Part shown: in pieces, positions 8,724 through 17,817 of the stretch | Position numbering within the stretch: the first letter of the stretch is position 1 | Layout of the letters: every line of letters begins with the position of its first letter | From: JBCDCB01 sp039182735 | GTDB taxonomy: Bacteria > Planctomycetota > Phycisphaerae > Phycisphaerales > UBA1924 | DNA length: 35,522 bases | Direction: 5' to 3' | Assembly: GCA_039182735.1 (NCBI GenBank) | Contig: JBCDCB010000034.1 | Location: 1-35,522, forward strand | Position numbers and translations under genes: made by a program | Notes under the pieces: generated by a model | Seen by the model: only the letters and a program-made list of their open reading frames with translations | What the model was told of the DNA's origin: nothing | Databases searched by the model: none

Positions 8724-10262
8724 ATGACCAACCAGCCACTCGCGCTCACCGGTGCCCCGCTGACGCTCGCCGACGTCGAGTCCGTCGCGCGCACCGCCCG
8801 CCACGTCGAGCTCGCGCCGGATGCCATCGAGGCCATCGAACGATCGAACCGCTGGCTCAACTCGGCGCTCGATCGCGGTGATCCGATCTACGGCGTCAAC
8901 ACGGGCTTCGGCTCGCTCGCCAACACGCGTATCGAACGCGATCAGATCGCGCAGGTCCAGACGAATCTCATCCGCTCGCACGCTGCCGGTGTCGGGGATC
9001 CGCTCGAACCGAGCGTTGTGCGTGCCATGATGCTCCTGCTCGCGGCGTCGCTGTCGCGTGGTCATTCGGGCGTGCGTCCGGTCGTGGTCGAGACGATCGT
9101 GCGGGCGCTCAACGCGAGCATCACGCCCCTCGTGCCCGCCCGCGGTTCGGTCGGGGCCTCTGGCGACCTTGCTCCGCTTTCGCACGTGGTGCTCGCCCTG
9201 CTCGGTGAGGGCGAGGTGCTCACGGCGAACGGGAGCGCACCGTCCAGGGCGGCGCTGGACGCCGCGGGCATCCCTCCGCTCACGCTCGAAGCGAAAGAAG
9301 GCCTTGCGCTGATCAACGGCACGCACCTGATGGCTGCGCAGGGGGTCCACGCGGTGCTCGACGCGGAGCGGCTCTTCGATGCGGCGATCGGCGCGAGCGC
9401 GATGTCCATCGATGCCTGCCGCGGCACCGATTCGTACCTCGACGACCGGGTGTACGACATCCGCAATCAGCCGGGCCCGCGCGCCGTCGCAGCGCGTGTG
9501 TGGGCGCTGCTCGAGGGGTCGCAGATCATCCCGTCGCACCTGCACGACGACCCGCGCGTGCAGGACCCCTACTCGCTGCGCTGCGTGGCGCCGGTGCTCG
9601 GCGCGGTGCACGACTGCATCGCCTATGTCCGCGCGGTCATCGGGCACGAACTCGGGGCCGTCACCGACAACCCACTCGTCTTCGACCCGCAGGACCTCGC
9701 GCATTCGCGCACGATCGTCTCGGCGGGCAACTTCCACGGCATGCCGCTCGCCCTCCCGGTCGATGCGCTCGCCCCGGCGATCACGCACATCGCGGGCATC
9801 TCCGAGCGACGCGTTTACTACATCCTCGCGGCGAGCGACGCCCAGAACCCCCTGCACGCGCACCTTTCCCCGCAGCCGGGACTGCACAGCGGGCTGATGA
9901 TCACCCAGTACACCGCGGCGGCGCTCGTCAACGAACTCATCACGCTCAGCACACCCGCGAGCGTCAGCAACATCCCCACCTGTGCCGGCATGGAAGATTA
10001 CAACTCGTTCGGACCCCGGTCTGCCGCCAAAGCGCGCGAGGCCATCCGTCTGGCGACCGACGCCATCGCGATCGAGCTCATCTGCGGTGCCGAGGCGATG
10101 GAGTACCAACGCCCGCTCCGCTCGGGGCCCGGCGTCGAACGTGTGTACGAGCTCGTCCGATCCGTGGTGCCCCGCCTCACGGAAGACCGCTCGCCGACGC
10201 CCGATATCCGGGCCATCGCCGGGCTCATCCGCTCCGGCGAGTTCGCGTTCACGCGCGACTAG
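8724..10262 (+). CDS. hutH: Histidine ammonia-lyase HutH
   Basis: A 512-residue histidine ammonia-lyase, the usual length. It removes ammonia from L-histidine to give trans-urocanate, the first step of histidine use. The Ala145-Ser146-Gly147 triad inside GASGDLAPLSH cyclises to the MIO electrophile, at almost the same position as in the Pseudomonas enzyme. YGVNTGFGSLANTRI near the N-terminus and the NPLVF-type block TDNPLVFD are also family signatures. No permease or HutC-like regulator gene is adjacent. hutU follows after 32 bp with its own strong ribosome site, so the two are probably co-transcribed. The 83-bp space upstream, shared with a divergent membrane-protein gene, must hold the promoter. 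Tyrosine or phenylalanine ammonia-lyase activity is unlikely given the hut neighbours. Confidence 0.96.
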   Translation: MTNQPLALTGAPLTLADVESVARTARHVELAPDAIEAIERSNRWLNSALDRGDPIYGVNTGFGSLANTRIERDQIAQVQTNLIRSHAAGVGDPLEPSVVRAMMLLLAASLSRGHSGVRPVVVETIVRALNASITPLVPARGSVGASGDLAPLSHVVLALLGEGEVLTANGSAPSRAALDAAGIPPLTLEAKEGLALINGTHLMAAQGVHAVLDAERLFDAAIGASAMSIDACRGTDSYLDDRVYDIRNQPGPRAVAARVWALLEGSQIIPSHLHDDPRVQDPYSLRCVAPVLGAVHDCIAYVRAVIGHELGAVTDNPLVFDPQDLAHSRTIVSAGNFHGMPLALPVDALAPAITHIAGISERRVYYILAASDAQNPLHAHLSPQPGLHSGLMITQYTAAALVNELITLSTPASVSNIPTCAGMEDYNSFGPRSAAKAREAIRLATDAIAIELICGAEAMEYQRPLRSGPGVERVYELVRSVVPRLTEDRSPTPDIRAIAGLIRSGEFAFTRD

Positions 10263-10294
10263 AATCGCTCGATTCATCGAGAGAGGAGCCGTTC

Positions 10295-12025
<1,731 letters not shown>

Positions 12026-12026
12026 G

Positions 12027-13028
12027 CTACCGCTTCAGCACGCCACGGTGGCGGTCAGCGATCAAGTCGTCGATCTTGGTCTGCACCTGATCACGGAACC
12101 TGCTGAGCGACTCTCCGTAGGCGTGCAGCCTGTCCATCTCCGCTCGTGCGCTCTGAGCCTGCGCGCGGTGATCGGGCAGGAAGGCCCAGTACACAGACTC
12201 ACTCTCCGCGGTGGTCCGCACCTCGACGCCGTTCAAGAGGTCCTCGGTTTCGCTCTGATGCTTCGCGACGGTTTCGACCGTGCGGAGCACCCCGCGCCAA
12301 TGCTTGACGGCTTCGTCGGTCCGGTTGCGCCACTTCGTTTCTGACTCCGGCGTAAACGTGTATTCGTACATGTAGTATTCGTAGTCGAAGAAGCTATCCG
12401 GGTCCTTCGCGCGAGCCTCCTGGATCTGCGCGGGGATCGAGTACTCGATCTTCCCGATCAGTGCCGTGGTCTCTTGCGCGATTTCGGCCAGGGATGTTCG
12501 CAGCGCGACCTCCGACTCGACCTGCTCATCGATCGTCCGTTTCAGGATCGCGTTGCCGTGGCGACCGGCGGACGCCCACTCCTCGATGCCCATCGCCGCA
12601 CCGATCGCGGGCGCGCCGGACACCCGCACCGCGCCGAGTCCGCTCGGACCGATCGTGACCCCCGGTCGCTGGATGAGCGCTCGGGCCGAGGCGATGTCGC
12701 GCCCGCCGGCCTGCGCCAGGGTCTCGAACGTCTCCACGAGTTGCGCGTCGTCGAGGCCTTCGATGGACGCGAAGCCGAAGGCAATGTCTGCTGCGAGGCC
12801 GTCGCTCACGAACACCCGATCGCTCGCGAGCACGATCGGCGTGGCATAGGCGCTCGCCGCGGCGACGAACGCTGACACTTGGATGGAGTCCGGGCGCTCC
12901 GCGAGCACCTCGGCGATCCGAACGCTCTCGAATAGCCGCCCGCGCTCCGAGTCGAGGACCAGCACGACGTGTTCGACGCCCCGCCGTTCCGCGAACGCGA
13001 GCGCCGCCGCGACACCCTCGGCGGTCAC
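12027..13028 (-). CDS. Downstream part of a split ClpP/NfeD-like protease paralogue (degenerate)
   Basis: Read from the GTG at 13028 this gives 333 residues. The first 110 resemble the ClpP/NfeD-like domain of the intact neighbour at 13439-14686: VEHVVLVLDS (compare AELVVFHLTS), then FVAAASAYATPIVLASDRVFV around S59, then LAQAGGRD (compare FAERAGRP). The predicted catalytic lysine has no counterpart (Leu/Asp near 91-94), and the SPGG loop reads SERG. The rest is helical, with a tyrosine-rich patch (FFDYEYYMYEYTF, about 208-220) and coiled-coil-like stretches. The frame is open upstream of the GTG for 20 more codons to a TAA that ends the 110-residue gene at 13089-13421, in the same frame. The two open frames therefore look like one gene split by a nonsense codon. 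No convincing ribosome site precedes the GTG. It may be a pseudogene fragment, a separately translated domain, or a readthrough product. Confidence 0.6.
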   Translation of the reverse strand: MTAEGVAAALAFAERRGVEHVVLVLDSERGRLFESVRIAEVLAERPDSIQVSAFVAAASAYATPIVLASDRVFVSDGLAADIAFGFASIEGLDDAQLVETFETLAQAGGRDIASARALIQRPGVTIGPSGLGAVRVSGAPAIGAAMGIEEWASAGRHGNAILKRTIDEQVESEVALRTSLAEIAQETTALIGKIEYSIPAQIQEARAKDPDSFFDYEYYMYEYTFTPESETKWRNRTDEAVKHWRGVLRTVETVAKHQSETEDLLNGVEVRTTAESESVYWAFLPDHRAQAQSARAEMDRLHAYGESLSRFRDQVQTKIDDLIADRHRGVLKR

Positions 13029-13088
13029 CGACGGTGACTCAAGATTCTCCCACTCGAGCCCGAACCGCCCGGTGAGGGGGACCTCCAG

Positions 13089-13421
13089 TTAGCGCGTGCG
13101 CTGCCCACGGACCCGAGGGGACTGCTCACGCTCCCGCGGCCGTTCGCGAACAGCCGGCTCCGGCTCTTGGCGGGGCGGATCTGCCGACGGCGCTTCGGCA
13201 TCGGTGATGGAGGCGATATCCGCCCGCGCGAGCGTCATCTTGGTCTTGAGGCTGCCCATCGTGTAGGAAAGGACGATCTCTTTCGAGCTCTCCTCGACGA
13301 TCTCTCCCTCGAAGGATCGCCCGTCCTTCATCGACACATTCACGTGCCGCGCGTCCGCGAGCGCGGTGACGGAGAGCGTGACAACTGCAGCGAGCAGGAG
13401 ACGGATCAAGGTGTGGCGCAT
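13089..13421 (-). CDS. Exported small beta-domain protein; upstream part of the split protease paralogue
   Basis: 110 residues from an ATG at 13421. A signal peptide covers about 1-24 (ends ALADA). A compact domain at 26-73 follows (VNVSMKDGRSFEGEIVEES, then GSLKTKMT, then DIASI), and the tail is rich in Pro, Arg and Glu. The domain matches residues 23-70 of the neighbour at 13439-14686 at about 18 of 47 positions, including the run GSLK. The tail ends GQRTR and then TAA, where the neighbour reads GQRRG and continues into its protease domain. The next open frame (12027-13028) continues in the same frame. The start is chosen because GGAGG lies 5 bases before this ATG; the in-frame ATG at 13433 overlaps that site. 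The fold is probably a small SH3- or Sm-like barrel, by appearance only. Export to the periplasm is inferred. Confidence 0.65.
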   Translation of the reverse strand: MRHTLIRLLLAAVVTLSVTALADARHVNVSMKDGRSFEGEIVEESSKEIVLSYTMGSLKTKMTLARADIASITDAEAPSADPPRQEPEPAVRERPREREQSPRVRGQRTR

Positions 13422-13426
13422 CGCGA

Positions 13427-13431
13427 CCTCC
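13427..13431 (-). promoter_or_regulatory. Ribosome binding site GGAGG for the 110-residue gene
   Basis: GGAGG on the minus strand ends 5 bases before the ATG at 13421. It overlaps the alternative ATG at 13433, so it decides in favour of the downstream start. Confidence 0.6.
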
Positions 13432-13438
13432 ATTGGGC

Positions 13439-14686
13439 TCAGCCGGGACCGTCGATCCCCAGTTCAGTGAGCGCGTCAATGGCGGTGTCGAAAGACTCGC
13501 GTGTGATGCCGTACTCGGCTTCGAGATAGAACCGCGCGTAGTCGAGCGAGTCGTACATGTCGCGCATGCGCTCGTAGATCTTGCGGAGCCGGCGCATCTC
13601 TGTCTTCATGATCGAGAGGCTGGCGTCCGATCGCTTCGATTCGGCCAGCGCACGGGCGAGGGTCGCGCCGGCGGCCTCGAAGCGTCTGTTGAGTTCGCGA
13701 ATGTTGCGTGTTTGCTGGCGCAGCACGTCTCGGGCGATCTGCTCGCCGCTCGCCGCGATGAACTCCGGATCGTCGATGCCGACTTCGTAGGCGAGGGCTT
13801 CGGGCCGGCGCACGAACCCGTCCGACGCGCCGCTGGCGATGCACACGCGTGAGGTCATCGAAAGCACGGTTTCGCGCGAATCGATGAGCTCGCCGGCTTC
13901 CAGCGTTGTGGCGTCTCGCGCGAGGGCCCACGGGTCCTTCGACTTGTCCGCCCAGACTTCGATGGACTGGATCATCATCGCGTCCACGAGCAATCCCGGT
14001 CGCCCGGCGCGTTCTGCGAACCCGCGCCAGGTCGCCGCTTCCGCGGAAGCGAACTTGGCGTCCACCGCGTTGAACCCGCCCAACCCGTCGCCTTGGATGA
14101 TGACCGCGGCGCCGAAAGAGGCCCGCTCGCCGACGTAGAAGTGCTCCTGCGCCATGCAGAGCATCGCCGCGGCGCTGAAGCATTCTCCATCGACGAAGAA
14201 CGCGACCTCGAGATCCTGCTGCGGACGGTCGGCGATCGCGTCGCGGATCTCTCGCAGCGCGAGCAAGTATCCACCGGGCGAGGTCAGGTGGAAGACCACG
14301 AGTTCGGCGTTTGCCTCGTCCGCTTCCTCGATGCACGAGCGGAAGAAGTTGCTCGTGAGCGACTGACCGATCCCGCCCTTCGCCGGCACCACGACCACGC
14401 CCCGACGCTGTCCGCTGGCGGGCTGATCGAAGACCTCGTCGAGCGGACGGATCGGTTCTTCATCCGCCGGTGCACGCTCGACCCGCTGCACGTCGCTTGC
14501 CGCGATGGTCATGTTGCTCTTGAGGCTGCCGTGATAGACCTCGATCACGATCTTGTGCGCCGTCTCTTCGACAACGGTGCCCGAATAGACATCGCCGCTC
14601 TTGAGGTGCACCGTGACCCACTGCGCGCCGGCGGACCACGCGAGCACGCCCGTCACCAGCACGATCACCAATGAAACCAAACGCAT
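13439..14686 (-). CDS. Exported ClpP-class (NfeD/SppA-like) serine protease with N-terminal beta domain
   Basis: 415 residues from the ATG at 14686. A signal peptide spans about 1-21 (ends SAGAQ). A small domain at 23-70 contains HGSLKSNMT. After a linker, a ClpP/crotonase-fold domain spans about 95-260. Within it, TSPGG at 135-139 resembles the oxyanion strand, GECFSAAAMLCMAQEHFYV contains the likely nucleophile S171, and AKFASAEAATWRGFAERAGR carries K211 in the K-x4-A-x4-R-x2-AE-x2-GR pattern of NfeD-type proteases. The Ser-Lys spacing of 40 is close to the 41 known for the archaeal NfeD homologue 1510-N (S97/K138). The C-terminal 130 residues are charged and helical. No trans-membrane helix or NfeD OB domain is seen. 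The open frame extends upstream to 15751 only as a shadow of hutG. The gene is divergent from hutG; its substrate is unknown. Confidence 0.75.
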   Translation of the reverse strand: MRLVSLVIVLVTGVLAWSAGAQWVTVHLKSGDVYSGTVVEETAHKIVIEVYHGSLKSNMTIAASDVQRVERAPADEEPIRPLDEVFDQPASGQRRGVVVVPAKGGIGQSLTSNFFRSCIEEADEANAELVVFHLTSPGGYLLALREIRDAIADRPQQDLEVAFFVDGECFSAAAMLCMAQEHFYVGERASFGAAVIIQGDGLGGFNAVDAKFASAEAATWRGFAERAGRPGLLVDAMMIQSIEVWADKSKDPWALARDATTLEAGELIDSRETVLSMTSRVCIASGASDGFVRRPEALAYEVGIDDPEFIAASGEQIARDVLRQQTRNIRELNRRFEAAGATLARALAESKRSDASLSIMKTEMRRLRKIYERMRDMYDSLDYARFYLEAEYGITRESFDTAIDALTELGIDGPG

Positions 14687-14779
14687 GCAAATCTCCGACG
14701 TCGTTCTTGTGTACGAGTGTAAGTCATCCCCTGCGAAGGTCCAGCGCTCATCGCCCGAGTGCTGGTACGATCCGGCCCG

Positions 14780-15796
14780 ATGGATCTCCCCCACGTCAGA
14801 CCGGGGCGCTGGCCCGACCCGGTGCCCGGCGGGCTCGCCGATACGCTCGTTCGCGATCGCACGGACAAGGGTTCGTGCCGCGTCGCGCTCATCGGCCTGC
14901 CCGACGACACCGGCGTCCGCCTGAACCACGGTCGCCCCGGCGCACGCCTCGGCCCGGACGCGTTTCGTGCCGCTCTCGCGAAGCAGGGCAACCCTTTCGA
15001 TGCCGCGACCCGGAAGCCGCTGCGGACGGCGGTTCTCGACGTCGGCGACGTGACGCCCGCCGCCCCGAGCGATCCGCGCAGCCGGGACTCGCAGATCGAC
15101 GCGATGCACCGCACGCACGAGCGCGTGCGGACCGCGGTGCGCACCCTCCACGACCAGGGGATGCTTGTCGTCGCGATCGGAGGCGGGCACGACCTCACAC
15201 TCCCTTGTGTTCGCGCCCTCTCTGAGCACCTCGGTAAGGCCGTCGCGGGGGTGAACTTTGACGCCCATCTCGACGTCCGCGATCGTCCCGGCTCGGGTAT
15301 GCCCTTCCGGAAACTCATCGAGGGCGGGTTCCTCGACCCCATCCGTCATGCCACGATCGGCGTCGGGCGCTTCGCCAACAGCCAGCACGACTTCGAGTGG
15401 CTGAGCAGCCGCGGGGCGCACCTCGTCACCAACCGTCACACCGACCGCGGCTTTCTTGACGCCAACCAGACGCTCGCGCACGTGCTCCGTGATGGCGGCG
15501 AGCACGCCTTCGCGACGTTCGATCTCGATGCCTTGGATGCCGACGTCGCTCCGGGCGTCTCGGCCCGCAACCCCGCAGGACTCTCCGTGCAAGAACTCTG
15601 TCACGACGCCCAGCAGTGTGCCGCGGATCCACGCGTGCGGCATCTGGACATCATGGAGCTCTCGCCGCCGCACGATGATCCGCCGACCGACTACGCGCTC
15701 GGCTTGACGCCAGGTCGCACGGCACGCATCGCCGCGCTGCTCTTCACGCACATGCTCGCCGGGTTCGACGAGCGGTTCAGGGACGGTGCACCGTGA
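14780..15796 (+). CDS. hutG: Formimidoylglutamase HutG (arginase family)
   Basis: A 338-residue ureohydrolase-family protein. The manganese-binding motifs are complete: GGGHDLT with H137, NFDAHLDVR with D161, H163 and D165, and TFDLDALDADVAPG with D248 and D250. Arginase, agmatinase and formimidoylglutamase share this fold; its place directly before hutI, in a cluster with hutH and hutU, points to formimidoylglutamase, which splits N-formimidoyl-L-glutamate into glutamate and formamide. No HutF or N-formylglutamate deformylase gene is seen, so this looks like the one-step branch of the pathway. The start is set at the ATG at 14780; a GTG at 14759 in the same frame is possible. Neither has a clear ribosome site. 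The stop overlaps the hutI start by 4 bp, indicating coupling. Confidence 0.9.
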   Translation: MDLPHVRPGRWPDPVPGGLADTLVRDRTDKGSCRVALIGLPDDTGVRLNHGRPGARLGPDAFRAALAKQGNPFDAATRKPLRTAVLDVGDVTPAAPSDPRSRDSQIDAMHRTHERVRTAVRTLHDQGMLVVAIGGGHDLTLPCVRALSEHLGKAVAGVNFDAHLDVRDRPGSGMPFRKLIEGGFLDPIRHATIGVGRFANSQHDFEWLSSRGAHLVTNRHTDRGFLDANQTLAHVLRDGGEHAFATFDLDALDADVAPGVSARNPAGLSVQELCHDAQQCAADPRVRHLDIMELSPPHDDPPTDYALGLTPGRTARIAALLFTHMLAGFDERFRDGAP

Positions 15797-16974
15797 GCGA
15801 GTCCCTGCTCATCAAGAATGCGCGAGTGCTCGCCGATCACGCACCCGATCGCGCCGACGTGCTGATCGCGAAGGGGCTGATCGAACAAGTCGGTTCGATC
15901 GAAGCGCCGGCTGTGCAGACGATCGATGCCCGCGGACGCGTGCTCATGCCCGCGTTCATCGATGCGCACACGCACGCCTGCTGGGCGGGTGAGCGCCTCG
16001 ACGAATACGACCGCCAGCTCGCCGGCGCGACGTACCTCGAGATCCTCGAGGCCGGCGGCGGAATCATGTCAACCGTCCGCGCTGTGCGCGCTGCGACCCA
16101 ATCCGACCTGCGCGACGCGCTGCTCGCCCGCCTCGGCGTCATGCTCCGCGAAGGTACGACCACGGTCGAGGTGAAGTCCGGCTACGGGCTCACGGCAGAG
16201 CACGAACTCAAGATGCTCCGCGCGATCACGGACGCCGGCGAACGCTGGGCCGGCACCGTGGTTCCGACAGCCTGCATCGGGCACGCGCTCGAACCGGGGA
16301 CAGAGAACGAGCAACGCGCGATCATCGAGCGCACGATCACGGAGACGCTCGACGCCGTACACGCGGAATTCCCTGATGTCACCATTGATGCCTACTGCGA
16401 AAAAGGCGCCTGGTCACTGGCCGATTGCGAGCGCCTCTTCGAGCGGGCGATGTCGCTCGGTCATCCGGTGCGCGTACACGCGGACCAGTTCAACAGTCTC
16501 GGCATGATCGACTGGGCGGTTGCTAACGGCGTGCGCAGCATCGACCACCTCGAAGCCACATCGCCCAACGATCTCCGCACGCTGGCGCAGAGCGACACGT
16601 TCGGCGTCATGCTCCCCTGCTCGGGCTTGCACCTCGATCAGCGATACGCCGATGGGCGAACCTTCCTCGACGCCGGCGGCAAACTCGTCATCGCCACCAA
16701 CTGCAATCCCGGCTCCGCGCCGACATCGTCCATGCCTTTCGCCATCGCGATGGCCACACGTGGCAACCGGATCACCGCGCGCGAGGCCATTGACGCCTGC
16801 ACCGCGAACGCTGCGGTGCTGCTGGGATTCGAAGATCGTGGGATCATCGCTGTTGTCAAGCGGGCCGACCTCATCCTGCTCCGTCACACCGACGAGCGCG
16901 CGCTCGGGCACGAGTTCGGTGGCAACCCGGTCGATCTCGTCGTCTGTGACGGCCGCGTCGTCGATCCCGCGTAG
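15793..16974 (+). CDS. hutI: Imidazolonepropionase HutI
   Basis: A 393-residue amidohydrolase that opens 4-imidazolone-5-propionate to N-formimidoyl-L-glutamate, the third step of histidine use. Metal and substrate sites are visible: IDAHTHACWAG with H59 and H61, VRVHADQF with H229, SIDHLEA with H252, and TNCNPGSAP near 301-309, which follows the metal aspartate/asparagine position in this family. The length is normal. The GTG start at 15793 overlaps the hutG stop (GTGA), so the two are translationally coupled and form a second hut transcription unit apart from hutH-hutU. The map gene follows 9 bp later on the same strand, so it may be co-transcribed although it is unrelated in function. Confidence 0.96.
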   Translation: MSESLLIKNARVLADHAPDRADVLIAKGLIEQVGSIEAPAVQTIDARGRVLMPAFIDAHTHACWAGERLDEYDRQLAGATYLEILEAGGGIMSTVRAVRAATQSDLRDALLARLGVMLREGTTTVEVKSGYGLTAEHELKMLRAITDAGERWAGTVVPTACIGHALEPGTENEQRAIIERTITETLDAVHAEFPDVTIDAYCEKGAWSLADCERLFERAMSLGHPVRVHADQFNSLGMIDWAVANGVRSIDHLEATSPNDLRTLAQSDTFGVMLPCSGLHLDQRYADGRTFLDAGGKLVIATNCNPGSAPTSSMPFAIAMATRGNRITAREAIDACTANAAVLLGFEDRGIIAVVKRADLILLRHTDERALGHEFGGNPVDLVVCDGRVVDPA

Positions 16975-16983
16975 ACTGGGCGG

Positions 16984-17817
16984 ATGATCCGTAGGTCGCG
17001 CATTCCCACGCTTAGCCCGCAAGACGTCGAACTCGCGGAGGCCGCCGCCGATTGCGTCAGCGAGACGCACCACCGCCTCGCGGCCTTTCTGCGCACGGGC
17101 TTGACGCTCGCCGACGTCGATAAAGAGGTTGCGCAGATCCTCGCCGACGTCGACTGCGAGTCGTGCTTCCTCAACTACCGCGTGCCGCGGACGCCGCCCT
17201 TCCCCAGTCACGCGTGCCTGTCGCTCAACGAGTGTGTCGTGCACGGCACGCACGACTACTTCACGCGGCCCATCGAACCGGGTGACCTGCTCAAGATCGA
17301 TATCGGCGTGACGCACCGCGGGTTCATCGGGGACGCGGCGTGGACGTACTCGTTCGGCGAGCCCGAGCAACGCGTCCGCGACCTGATGGAATCCGGCAAG
17401 CGTTCGCTCAGGGAAGGGGTCGAGATGCTCGCGCCGGGCAAGCCGCTGCTCGAATGGGCAAAGGCTGTGCAGCGGGTCGTCGAGCACGAAGACCGTTTCC
17501 ATCTGGTCCGCGGTCTTGGCGGGCACGGCTACGGGCGGGCGCTGCACGAGCCGCCCTTCGTTTCGAACACGGTGCCGACGCATCCCGGTGAATGGCCCGA
17601 TGCATTCGTCAAGTGCGAACCCGGGATGCTCGTGGCGGTCGAGCCCATGCTCGCGATCGGAACCAACGCGACACGCCAGGAGCTGCGGAGCTGGCCGATC
17701 TACAGCGCCGACGGTTCCATGACGGTGCATTACGAGGCGGACGTGCTCGTCACCGAGGATGGCCCACGGAACCTCACCGCGCGGATGTGGGAACTGCCGG
17801 ACGTGATCGACGCCTAG
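16984..17817 (+). CDS. map: Type I methionine aminopeptidase
   Basis: A 277-residue methionine aminopeptidase that removes the initiator methionine from new proteins. The five metal ligands of the family are present: D106 (KIDIG), D117 (GDAAW), H181 (GGHGYGR), E220 (AVEPML) and E251 (HYEADVLVTE). H87 in CVVHG and H188 in LHEPP are the usual substrate-site histidines. The block around E251 reads EADVLV where EHT(V/I) is common, a modest departure. No N-terminal zinc-finger extension is present. The start lies 9 bp after hutI. The TAG stop is shared head-on with the convergent phosphatase gene through a CTAG palindrome at 17814-17817, so there is no room for a terminator between the two. Confidence 0.95.
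   Translation: MIRRSRIPTLSPQDVELAEAAADCVSETHHRLAAFLRTGLTLADVDKEVAQILADVDCESCFLNYRVPRTPPFPSHACLSLNECVVHGTHDYFTRPIEPGDLLKIDIGVTHRGFIGDAAWTYSFGEPEQRVRDLMESGKRSLREGVEMLAPGKPLLEWAKAVQRVVEHEDRFHLVRGLGGHGYGRALHEPPFVSNTVPTHPGEWPDAFVKCEPGMLVAVEPMLAIGTNATRQELRSWPIYSADGSMTVHYEADVLVTEDGPRNLTARMWELPDVIDA

Noticed and set aside
8637..10277. A 546-codon minus-strand frame opposite hutH
   Set aside because: Arg-rich shadow of hutH, which has all its catalytic motifs on the plus strand.
9500..10294. Upstream extension of the hutU frame
   Set aside because: It lies within hutH in another frame. The ATG at 10295 has an ideal ribosome site and gives the normal urocanase length.
14687..15751. N-terminal extension of the protease gene across hutG
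   Set aside because: The extension lacks family similarity and covers hutG. The ATG at 14686 begins a clear signal peptide.
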